Shown: in pieces, positions 22,798 to 32,328 of the stretch
How the letters are laid out: each line of letters starts with the position of its first letter
How positions within the stretch are numbered: the stretch's first letter is position 1
NCBI GenBank assembly: GCA_028641055.1
Contig: CM054059.1
Location: 106,094,263 to 106,158,262, forward strand
Length of the DNA: 64,000 bases
Origin: Alopecurus myosuroides
Lineage: Eukaryota > Streptophyta > Magnoliopsida > Poales > Poaceae
Direction of reading: 5' to 3'
The notes under the pieces: generated by a model
Seen by the model: the letters and a program-made list of their open reading frames with translations, nothing else
Told to the model about the DNA's origin: nothing
The model's database searches: none
Made by a program: the position numbers and the translations under genes

Positions 22798-22878
22798 GAT
22801 GCGGGACGGGATGGAACTCGGAAGTTAAGCGTGCTAGTGCTACAGTAGTGGGAGGATGGGTGACCGAGCGGGAAGTTT
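22798..22878 (+). other. 5S rRNA-like sequence block
   Basis: GAACTCGGAAGTTAAGCGTGCT at 22814-22835 is followed by AGTAGTGGGAGGATGGGTGACC and GGGAAGTT, nearly the central and 3' parts of plant 5S rRNA. Box A (AAGTTAAGCGTGCT) and box C (AGGATGGGTGACC) of the internal pol III promoter are preserved, about 20 bases of the 5' third are missing, and the 3' end does not return to the usual terminal stem. It is not a functional 5S gene. It sits near the right end of the small CACTA-like element and points towards that end. Confidence 0.8.
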
Positions 22879-23009
22879 GACCACGAGTAAGAAATTTGAC
22901 TAGATAATTGTAGTTAGAAAAAAGGGAGTGAAAAAAATGGGAGTGGTAAAAAGGGAGTGAAAAATAATTACAAACCCACATGAATTAAAGAAATAACGAA
23001 ATAATATGT

Positions 23010-23175
23010 AGTCCCGGTTCGTGTGGCCAACCGGACTAAAGGTCCTCCGCGCTGGGCGCACGCCATCCGCCCACGTGGACGGGCCTTTAGCCGCGGTTCG
23101 TAAGAGGGGGCGACTAAAGGGAGGCCTTTAGTCGCGCCTATTTAGTCCCGGTTGCGCGGCCGAGATTAATGGCCT
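23010..23175 (-). repeat. Right subterminal repeats of the small CACTA-like element
   Basis: Words such as GTCCCGGTTCGTGTGGCCAA, ACTAAAGG, TTTAGTCGCG and TTTAGTCCCGGTTGCGCGGCC appear in both orientations, mirroring the left end. Confidence 0.7.
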
Positions 23176-23213
23176 TTGCGAAGCGGAACTATAGGCCTAT
23201 TTTCTACCAGTGT

Positions 23214-24001
23214 ACCTGGCCTCCACTGGTACCAGCACAGCATCCTCCTCCATGTTCACGGGGTGCAACCTACCAAGCAAGTGCAGCATGCCGTGAGAAA
23301 AGACACTTGTATGGCCACCGGAGAGGCTAATTTTTTCACGCAACCGGCTTTCTCTATAATTCCAGGCTCCAGTTTGCGAAGAGAAGATGTTCACTCCTGT
23401 CATGCATGGACATGGCTCCTGGTCGTCCTCTTCAAACTGAAAAACGTGGAATTGGGGCGAGACTGCTGGATCAAAAGCCAAACGAACGACGATGCGACGG
23501 CCGAATGGCACCTCGGGTTGAGGGGGCAGGTCGACCCGTGGCCGGATTGCACACGGGATAATGGGGTTCAGTCGGCGCATTATCATCCGAAGGCGCCACG
23601 TAGCCGAGGCCGAGGAGGAGGCCATTGCATGTGTCCGCGTGGTTGACGTACAAATACTCGGGTGGCAAGAAAGGGAGGGACGGGTCGACCAGCGGGGTTG
23701 CACCGACGGAGACGTTGGCGAAGTGGAACTTGTAGAAGCGGGTGTCTACCCTGAAGGTGTTGTAGAGGAAGCCAGAGAGGGTGTGGGGCAGCTTCTTGCG
23801 GTGGGCGGGGTCTGCGATCAGGTCGCGCCAGGACGGGGAGACGCACTTGAAGCGGCTGACGGACCTGGCGGGGAGGCGGGAGAGGATCTCAACGACGAGA
23901 TTGTCCGTGAGGATGTTGGACGCCGCCGGGACTGCAGCATCTTCCTTAGGGTTGGACGTCCTCGCCATCTTCGTCTTCTTCCTAGAGCTTTCCTTGTCCA
24001 T
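23214..24001 (-). pseudogene. F-box gene, N-terminal part
   Basis: The ATG at 24001-23999 opens MDKESSRKKTKMARTS, followed by an F-box at about residues 30-75 (NILTDNLVVEILSRLPARSV, SRFKCVSPSWRDLIADP). F-box proteins of this class act as substrate receptors of SCF ubiquitin ligases. The frame runs to YPVCNPATGR near 23540, then the domain continues one frame over (VDLPPQPEVPFGRRIVVRLA, FDPAVSPQFHVFQFEEDD, WNYRESRLREK), so a short indel lies at about 23530-23545. A small CACTA-like element cuts it at 23213, and a 12.7-kb CACTA sits directly before the ATG. With the part at 20149-20584 the product would be about 400 residues, the normal size. Not expected to be functional. Confidence 0.85.
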
Positions 24002-24032
24002 CACTAGTAGGGAATGGCTAGCCACCACCATA

Positions 24033-24350
24033 CCGCTGGCGAACCATAATTGTCGTTGCCCAGCGCTAACAGCACTGGCGAACAGGAATACGTGTTCGCC
24101 AGCGCTTTGAAACACTACCGCTGGCGAACCACCACCCTTGTTCGCCAGCGCTAAGTCTGGGCCCCACCTGCGCGCGCTTTGAAACACTACAGCCGCTGCC
24201 TCATTTTACCGCTGGCGAACGGCGATTATTGTTCGCCAGCGCTACGCCCACAACCGCTGGCGAACAGGTGCTTCTGTTCGCCAGCGCTAAGATGTGGGCC
24301 CAGCACGCATCTTAGCGCTGGCGAACAGAAGCACCTGTTCGCCAGCGGTA
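24033..24350. repeat. Left subterminal repeat cluster of the large CACTA
   Basis: About ten copies of the 12-mer CCGCTGGCGAAC or its near forms AGCGCTGGCGAAC / GTTCGCCAGCGCT, arranged as inverted pairs. These are the expected binding sites of the transposon's own DNA-binding protein. Confidence 0.88.
24253..24349. repeat. Perfect 42-bp inverted repeat with 13-nt loop
   Basis: 24253-24294 and 24308-24349 are exact reverse complements, separated by TGGGCCCAGCACG. Each arm itself holds a facing pair of the subterminal unit, so the block is a palindrome within a palindrome. Confidence 0.92.
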
Positions 24351-24827
24351 GTCCGCAGATCCCAGCCATAAAGTGGCACCCCCACCTACCCACTTTCCCC
24401 TCCACTCTCTCTTCTTCACCTTGTCCCCTCTTCTCTCTCTAGCTAGCTCGAAATTATGCCAATTTCTCCACCCTCCTACTCTATTTTAAACCAACTAAAT
24501 TTATTTTAGTTGGTATATATATGTTTATCTCCCTCCTAACATCATTTCTACCCCAAATTTTCCCCTCCCTAGCCATCTAGATCTAGAATTAACCCCTTTC
24601 TCTCCAAAGCTCCAAATTTCTCCGGATATCATCGTGTGGCCATCTATTCATTTGAGGTGGGATGAATGATAATATATAATTAAATGAGTTTGTATATAAA
24701 TTTTGTCCGGATACACGCGATATGCAATATGTGTGAAATTTCACCGGATTCAACAATGGTCGTGTGATGGAGACGATAAATGCATGTGTGCGCAATTTGT
24801 TGTGGAATGAAATTGAGTAGCCAACTA

Positions 24828-25060
24828 TCGCCGGAATGTTGATTCATTTCCGTCTCGGCATAGTTTGGCACTCCCTAATAACCTCCTATTTGTAGGAAGG
24901 TCATGCCGAATTTTTTCGTGAATACGACATGAAGTGAAATTTTTGATATGAAAATGAGTTGCCACTTTGCCGAAATGTTGATTCATTTCCGTCTCGGCAA
25001 AGTTTGACACTCCTCTAACCTCCAATTTGTAGGAAGGTCATGCCGATTTTTTTCCGTGAA
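24828..25060 (+). repeat. Two leader repeats ahead of the transposase gene
   Basis: GAATGTTGATTCATTTCCGT / GAAATGTTGATTCATTTCCG followed by CTCGGCA and then AAGGTCATGCCGA occurs at about 24834-24912 and 24974-25048. A third copy precedes the second gene at 32108-32185. The region is probably leader or intron: an acceptor-like TCGTGCAG at about 25122-25129 lies just before the ATG at 25139. Confidence 0.8.
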
Positions 25061-25138
25061 TATCGAAATATATATATATATTATGTTTGGTTCTAATATT
25101 AATTATATCGGCGCGCGCTCTCGTGCAGGCGACATATA

Positions 25139-28100
25139 ATGGTGGTCGTTAAGAGTGAACGTGTCGTGAATAGTTACTTGAGACACGCGACAGAAGACAT
25201 GTTACAAAATGGCCGCAAGGAGATACGATGTCCATGTCGAAAGTGCAAACTAGGGGGCTTGCTCAATCCCTTTACCGGAGACTTGCTCAGTCACCTCCTA
25301 AGGTATGGTTTCATGGATGGGTATAACAGTCAGTGGGTAAGTGATGATGAAGATGATGAAGTCCATGGGGCGGTGGAGGTAGGAAATGATGTGCAACAGG
25401 ACAATAGCAACGATCGAATAGAACTACAGCAGGACCAACTACAGCAGGACCAAGATCAGCCTCATGACCCAGCACATGATCATGGAGAAGATGTTGAACA
25501 AGACGTGGAAGAAGATCACGAGGACACAGGGACACCCCTAACGGAAGTTGTGCGTGACCCTCATCTGAAAGAACTGCTTTTGAGAAAGACGACTAACTCG
25601 ATATCTGCTGCTAGAGAGCAATCGAAGCTGGCGCAACTAGAGATAGACTCGAAGACACCGTTGTATGCAGGCTGCGGTCCGGGAGAGTCCCGCCTGAGAG
25701 TGGCCCTCGATGTTCTGCAGATGAAGGCGAGATACAAATGGAGCGACATAAGCGTCGATGCAAGCCTGCAATACTGGCACGATGTCCTTCCAGAGGGCAA
25801 CACCTGTCCTAAAAGTTGCGACGAGGCCAAGAAAGTCGTGTGCCCCTTTGATTTACCTCACGAAAAATACCATGTGTGCATCAACGATTACTACATTTAT
25901 CGGAAAGAGGACGCGAACAAAACCATTTGTCCAGTTTGCAGCGCCGCTCGATACAAGAAAGGGAAGAAGAAAGCTCCTCGGAAAGTTGTGTGGTACTTTC
26001 CGCTCATTCCCCGTCTGCAACGGTATTTCGCGGACCGCAAGGAAGCAGAGCTCATGCGCTGGCACGCGAAAAGGAGGAATAAAGTTTTGAAAGATCCAAA
26101 TCGAAGTGAAAAAGTAATTCTGACACATCCTTCAGATGCAAGTCAATGGAAAGCAATTGACTGTGAATATCCAACGTTCGGGGCGGAGGCAAGGAACATC
26201 AGGTTGGGTGTGAGCACCGACGGACTCAATCCGTTTGGCAACCAGAGCAGCACCCATAGCACCTGGCCCGTGTTTGTATGGATGTACAACATCCCTCCCT
26301 GGTTGTGCATGAAGAGGAAGTATATTCACATGAGTATGCTAATTCAAGGGCCGAAACAACCAGGCAACGACATAAATCTATACCTGAAGCTGCTTAAAGA
26401 TGAGCTGTAAACGCTATGGGCCGAGGAAGGGGTGAACACATGGGACGCCTTCGGTGAACCATATTTCCCAATGAGAGCTGTCTTACTCTGTACGGTTCAC
26501 GACCTACTAGGCTACGGATATGTGGCGGGCCAGGTGTGCCACGGACATAACGGTTGCGTGAGGTGCATGGATGACCCACGTTTATGCAACTTCCGAAAGA
26601 TCCTGGGTCTTCGAAAACAGTTTTCGTTGGCCATCGAAGGTGGCTACCCAACAAAGACCCGTGGAGAAGGCGAGGAGACCTTTTTAACGGTGAGGATGAG
26701 CTCCGTGGACCTCCACGTAAGAGGTGCGGCGAAGAAATCTACAATTTGCTGAATGATTGGAAGGAATGCCCAGAGCCTGGAAAGAAGCAAAAGGCGCCAA
26801 AACCGCTTCTGGATGTATGGAAGACGAGGTCGGTGTTTTGGGACTTGCCATACTGGCCCTTTCTCGATACGCCTCACTGCCTTGATCTGATGCATATCAC
26901 GAAGAATGTGTTTGAAAGTTTGTTTGGCACGCTGCTCAACATGCCGGAGAGGACCAAAGACGGGGTGAAAGCAAGAAACGACCTGAAATATTTTGGTATT
27001 AGGGTAGATCTTCAGGGGGGACGCTCGGATGATGACGACGGCGATCAATCGTGTGATGAGGAGACGGATGGTCGCAAGGCCAAAAGGGTTAAGAGGAATG
27101 ACTATTACTGCCCCCCCTCCTGCTTCACTCTTAGTCCGGACGAGATCACAAAATTGATGATGTGCCTTCTCGGAGTCAAAGTCCCTAGCGGTTACTCAGG
27201 GCTAATAAGCAGATTCCTCGACGCGCAGAAACAAAAGTTTAGCGGGATGAAGTCTCATGACTGTTACGTGATGATGACGCAGATACTTCCGGTTGCGATC
27301 CGCGGAATAATGGACAAACACGTCCGGGAAACCCTGTTTGGCCTCTGTAACTTCTTCGACGTTATATCTCGAAAGTCGATCACGGGGAAGCAGATCTCAA
27401 GGCTGCAGGAAGAGATTGTCGTGATACTATGCGAGCTTGAGATGTACTTTCCACCATCATTCTTTGACATATGTGTTCATCTGTTGGTCCATATCGTGGA
27501 CGATATCATCCATCTCGGGCCGTTGTTCCTGCACAACATGATGCCGTTTGAAAGTATGAATGGGGTCATCAAAGGATATGTTCGCAACAGAGCTCGTCCG
27601 GACGGAAGCATCGTTCAGGGCTTTCTCACCGAAGAGTGCATCTCTTTCTGCACGAATCATATGGACGTGGAGGACCCAGTTGGTCTGCCCAGAAACAAGC
27701 ACATTGGCAAGCTCGATGGAGTAGGTCACAAAAATGGACGTAGAGAAGTGCATGTGGATCGGGCTTGTCGACGCACCGACTTTAACAGGGCAAACTTAGT
27801 AGCTCTCCAACACATTGACATGGTCGATACTTGGGTGGAAAAACACAAGAGCTCGATTATGAAAAAGTACAGTGAACAAGGCAAGCGGAGGACCGAAGGA
27901 GAAATAATCAGAGAGCATAACTCCACTTTCTTGCGTTGGTTTAAAGATGTGATCGTCGCTAATCCACCGCCAAGGGATTGTGCGAAAAATAAACTTTTGT
28001 ACGCCTTGGCACATGGCCCAGCTCCCAACCTAGCGACGTTTCAAGCATATGATATCAACGGGTTCACTTTCTACACAGAGGAGAAAGACAAAACTTCCGA

Positions 28101-28650
28101 TTATCAAAACTCAGGGGTAACGATGGAATCCTACACCGGTGACAAAAAGTTAAGATACTACGGAAGGATCGAGGAGATATGGGAGCTTAACTACTCTGGA
28201 GAGAAGGTGCCTATGTTCCGCGTCAGATGGGCTAGGATGTCGACCGTCAGAAAAGAAGACCAATACTTTACAACCATGGTTATTCCCGAAGCCGGAACCT
28301 CATCAAGCGCGAATGTCACAGCGCAAAATGAGCCATGGGTATTGGCTAAACATGTGTCACAATGCTTCTTCATAACAGACCCCGCAAGGCCTAGCCGTGT
28401 TGTCGTGAGGAGAGGGAAAAGAAATATCCTCGGAATGGATGGAGTCGTTGATGAGGACGAATTCGACACGTTCGGCGACCCAAATATTGACGATGATCAA
28501 GAAGATGATGATGATAGTCATGCAACATACACAACAAGGAGAAGCAGAACAACGCTACCTAGGCATGGTCTTCCATTCATAAGAAGAAGTCATAATGTGG
28601 GGTTAAATTATGCAACTGCGACCAAAAAAGGCAAAAAAATCAAACACTGA
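25139..28650 (+). pseudogene. CACTA transposase (tnp2 type) with one stop and one frameshift
   Basis: The N-terminal part is a transposase-associated zinc domain (YLRHATEDMLQNGRKEIRCP, CRKCKLG), followed by an acidic stretch and the tnp2 transposase core (PLYAGCGPGESRLRVALDVL, VWYFPLIPRLQRYFADRKEA, TFGAEARNIRLGVSTDGLNP). A TAA at 26408-26410 breaks the frame. After GCVRCMDD one base appears missing near 26575, and the protein continues one frame over (QLPKDPGSSKTVF, CLDLMHITKNVFESL). Then come a DUF4218-like region (VHLLVHIVDDI, HNMMPFESMNGVIKGYVRNR) and a DUF4216-like C-terminus (YYGRIEEIWELNYSG, ending near IKKG-type basic residues). Whole length about 1,170 codons, normal for the family. 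This copy cannot make full transposase. Confidence 0.93.
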
Positions 28651-28830
28651 TGAGAAACTATGTATATATTTTGTCAGTTGTATATGCATGGATCAACTGG
28701 TCTGATGTGCACTTATTATAAATTTAATGTACCTTGTTCGTTATTTCAAATGTGTGGACTTATATTATTTGAAACATAAAGGAAACCAAATAGAAAAATG
28801 AAGGAAAATAATGGAAAACAACTAAAACCA
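28651..28830. other. 3' flank of the transposase gene
   Basis: AT-rich sequence leading into the 104-bp tandem repeat. No distinct signal recognised. Confidence 0.4.
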
Positions 28831-29620
28831 AATTAATTTGTAATGTGTTTGAATTATTATAAATGAAATGTATTTGAATAATTTAAACAAATAAAGAAAA
28901 CAAAATAAAACATTATTATTTGTAATTTGTTTGAAATTAATTTGTAATGTGTTTGAATTATTATAAATGAAATGTATTTGAATAATTTAAACAAATAAAG
29001 AAAACAAAATAAAACATTATTATTTGTAATTTGTTTGAAATTAATTTGTAATGTGTTTGAATTATTATAAATGAAATGTATTTGAATAATTTAAACAAAT
29101 AAAGAAAACAAAATAAAACATTATTATTTGTAATTTGTTTGAAATTAATTTGTAATGTGTTTGAATTATTATAAATGAAATGTATTTGAATAATTTAAAC
29201 AAATAAAGAAAACAAAATAAAACATTATTATTTGTAATTTGTTTGAAATTAATTTGTAATGTGTTTGAATTATTATAAATGAAATGTATTTGAATAATTT
29301 AAACAAATAAAGAAAACAAAATAAAACATTATTATTTGTAATTTGTTTGAAATTAATTTGTAATGTGTTTGAATTATTATAAATGAAATGTCTTTGAATA
29401 ATTTAAACAAATAAAGAAAACAAAAAGAAAATAATGGAAAACAAAATAAAATAATATAAAACATAAATGATATAATGGAAAACAAAATAAAACATTATTA
29501 TTTGTAATGTGTTTGAAATTAATTTGTAATGTGTTTGAATTATTATAAATGAAATGTCTTTGAATAATTTAAACAAATAAAGAAAACAAAATAAAACATT
29601 ATTATTTGTAATGTGTTTGA
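28831..29620 (+). repeat. 104-bp minisatellite
   Basis: Unit begins AATTAATTTGTAATGTGTTT and contains AAACAAATAAAGAAAACAAA. Starts are at 28831, 28935, 29039, 29143, 29247 and 29351 at exactly 104-bp spacing and almost identical, then one copy at about 29517 after a 62-bp disturbance, then a partial copy. It lies between the two genes of the CACTA element. Confidence 0.93.
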
Positions 29621-29698
29621 AATAAAACAGTAATGTTTTTCAAGAAAAATTAAGAAAAAATAATAAAGTAAATCATTTCAAAGAAAAATAAAAAAAAT

Positions 29699-29816
29699 GT
29701 AGCGCTGGCGAACACGGATGCTGGTTCGCCAGCGCTATGCTACCGCTGGCGAACGAACCTTTGTTCGCCAGCGGTAGTGTAGCGCTGGCGAACCAGCATC
29801 CGTGTTCGCCAGCGGT
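29699..29816. repeat. Internal cluster of CACTA subterminal repeats
   Basis: Six copies of GCGCTGGCGAAC / CCGCTGGCGAAC and their complements, in three facing pairs, like those at the element ends. The outer pairs are reverse complements (ACACGGATGCTGGTTCGCCA against TGGCGAACCAGCATCCGTGT), forming a long hairpin. It sits immediately upstream of a GC-rich, promoter- or leader-like region of the second gene. Confidence 0.9.
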
Positions 29817-31909
29817 AAGCCCCCACAGAGAGGTACACAGGGGGCCGCGGGACTTAGCCGTTTTTCAATCCATCGTTTCCAAAACCAACCGCGCGCGCAC
29901 CGGCGAGTCTCTGTAGCTCCGGCGAGGCCCTGTCTCCGGCGACCACCGCGCGTTCCGGCCCTCTCCTACCTGCCCTCCACTCCCTCCACCACCACTGCGC
30001 CCTCCCCTCCACTCCCTCCCTCCACCACTGCGCCCTTCCCCTCCCTCCATCGGCCCTCGATCCCCCTCCCTCTGCACGCCGCGCCGCCCCTCCACGGCCA
30101 TCGACGCCACGCCGGGGAAGAAGGGGAAGGAGGAAGCCAACTGCTCCCGTCGGCGCCTGGGAACAAGGTGAGCCCCGATCTGTGTTGCCCGCCCCTTCTC
30201 GATCTGCTAGCTCCCTACTGCTGCCGCTGCTGTTCTTCATGGGCTCTCGCTCTCTATTTTTGGCAAAGAATTCGGCCAAGAATTCGGTGCTTTAATTGGA
30301 CTATGTATTTTGCGACACAGTGGCAGAATTGTTCGTGTAGAGTTGTTCATGGTGTGATTTGTTTATCAGATTTGCTAGTGTGCCGAGTAATTTTTGGTTG
30401 TCCTCGCGGTCCTCTTTTCGAGCTGCGGTCAGGCTTACAGTGGAGTGAGTAGTGGAAATTCGTGCAAGTAGCATGTGGATTTGGTTAGTTGGGAAGATAA
30501 AATCCCCACTATTCTGATTCTGCAACGCAACTGAGATGAAATCTTTCTCTAGGAGGATAAAACCGTACTAAATCTTTAATATCTTGCAAAAGTAAAAGTG
30601 ACAGGATTATTCTCTGATAGCATTGCGTCTATTTGGATTAAGCGCAATTTCTTTTCACCAATCGCTAACACCGTATCTAGTTCCCAGTACTACTTTATAT
30701 CTAGTTCTCTGTACTTTATTAGGTGGAGCATTTCAGAAAGACGCACTCATTTGCGCCGATGGTTGCCCTACTTACTATTTTAAGTGACCATCTTTTTACC
30801 CCTCAAATACTTGTCTGTTCAGTGTCCACTGACGTAGTGCGCCTTCCTACTTCTAGCATTGATTCCACTCTTTAGAGAGCTCTGTGTGCTGGCATTACTG
30901 CTCTAAATACAGGCCAAGTTACTGAAGATGAATATTTTTGCTTGCACCGTTTGGAAAATTGTAACATTATCTAGGAATGGCCTCTCGCTCTCTATTTTTG
31001 GCCACTGCTCTTTATGTTCTCTGCTGCTTGCAATTTTGGTCTTCAAATTCTTATGTACTATGTTGTTCCATAGGGGTGTTTGTCGGGAGTTTGATTTCAG
31101 CCCATCCAAAAATGGCAGTCGGGCACGACTACGGTTTTAGCCATGACCATGTTCTAGTTCAAAGAAATGTATAAGACTGTTTGGGAGAAATCGTTTCTGA
31201 ATGCCCCTAAACAATTAAAAACTTTATGAAAATTTGCAGTAAATTCTTATTTAACATAAAGAGATCTTGGTAAAATTTTGAGATCATTTGGATGAGTTTG
31301 GTAGAACAAACTTGTTCTAATTTCAATTCTGCCAAAATTTAAATTTAATTACTTTGGGCAGTTAACAAACTTCAATTGTTATAAAATTTTGTGTGTCACT
31401 CTTATTTGGCAATAAAAGGCCATGGTACAAATTTCAAGTCATTTTGATGATATTTTTAAAACACACTTGTTTTCATTTTATTTCTGCAATTAACTTCCAA
31501 TAATTAATTGAGGCACTTAACTAGTTCAAAACCACATGAGATTTGGTGGAAAGTTATTATTTACCATAAGGAGGCACTGGTAGAAATTGGAGATCATTTT
31601 GATAAAGTTTGTAGAACAAACTTGTTAAATTTCTGATTTGTTGCTGTGGAGAAAACCATGATTTTTGGGGCCTTAAACAACTTAATTTTTGGTGCCACTT
31701 CTTGTGCTACTCTCATTTGATATAAAGACCATGTGATTAATTTTACAAAGTATTTCGGCAAAGTTTGTAGAAGTAACTTGTTTGCGTTTGCACCTTATGG
31801 CAATTCTGCCATTTTGCAAACAGAAAAGAATTCATTCTGTTTTGTGCCCATGTGCTTATATATCTTAACATAAATCATAGTTTTGTGCCCATGTTATGTC
31901 ACAATTGTT

Positions 31910-32022
31910 TTTGGTGGTTGGTGATGGTTGGTGGTGATGGATGGTGTGTATGGATGGTGGTGATGGATGGTGGTGGTGATGGATGGTGGTGTATGGATGG
32001 TGGAGATGGTGTGTGGTCGTGT
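31910..32022 (+). repeat. GGT/GGAT-rich microsatellite
   Basis: Irregular runs of GGTGGT, GATGGATGG and TGGTGGTGATGG within the leader intron of the second CACTA gene. Confidence 0.85.
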
Positions 32023-32157
32023 GGATATGTGCCCACCTTCGTGTGGATGACGATGATAATATGAGGGGTGGGTTTTTATGTGCAGGTACCCCACGTGAGT
32101 CCCTATTTGCCGGAATGTTGATTAATTTCCGTTCCGGCAAATTTGGGTACTCCATTT

Positions 32158-32228
32158 GTGATATTTTTAGCAAAGGTCATGCCGAAATTTTCCGTGAATT
32201 TTGGCATGATCTTTGCTAAAAATATCAC
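32158..32228. repeat. Near-perfect hairpin upstream of the second CACTA gene
   Basis: GTGATATTTTTAGCAAAGGT at 32158 pairs with ATCTTTGCTAAAAATATCAC ending at 32228. The stem is about 30 bp with few mismatches. The left arm includes the AGGTCATGCCGA word of the shared leader repeat. Confidence 0.88.
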
Positions 32229-32328
32229 AACTTAGAGTGTCCGAGAAATTTGGACTCATATGGGGTATACATCGTCTAAATTGTAGGATTTGTTGAACTT
32301 ATTTCGGGTTTTCTCTCCTTCCTTAGAT

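Larger units (their letters stand above)
20585..23213 (+). mobile_element. Non-autonomous CACTA-like element carrying an exonuclease-like gene
   Basis: Termini are inverted: left CACTGGTAGAAAAAAGGCC, right GGCCTATTTTCTACCAGTG. The trinucleotide ACC lies on both sides (20582-20584 and 23214-23216), with one extra T beside the right terminus. Subterminal repeats of the TTTAGTCCCGGTT / CCCGCGACTAAA type fill both ends, as in many grass CACTA families. No transposase is present, so mobility depended on another element. It holds a two-exon gene (20963-21693), a 61-bp tandem repeat and a 5S-like block, and it interrupts the F-box gene. Confidence 0.85.
29817..32326 (+). promoter_or_regulatory. Probable promoter, leader and 5' intron of the second CACTA gene
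   Basis: 29830-30165 is GC- and pyrimidine-rich like a plant 5' leader. A donor-like GAACAAG|GTGAGC lies at about 30167 and an acceptor TTCCTTAG ends at 32326, two bases before the ATG, giving a possible 2.2-kb leader intron. The long AT-rich middle has no open frame of note. The arrangement is inferred from splice-like signals only. Confidence 0.5.

Noticed and set aside
22798..22878. Functional 5S rRNA gene
   Set aside because: About 20 bases of the 5' third are missing and the terminal stem is not formed, so it is only 5S-derived.
28831..29620. CRISPR-like regular array
   Set aside because: Whole 104-bp units repeat head to tail with no unique spacers, in a plant genome.
29802..30452. 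A 216-codon plus-strand proline-rich frame
   Set aside because: Follows the GC-rich leader before the second CACTA gene and crosses a likely splice donor; low-complexity content only.
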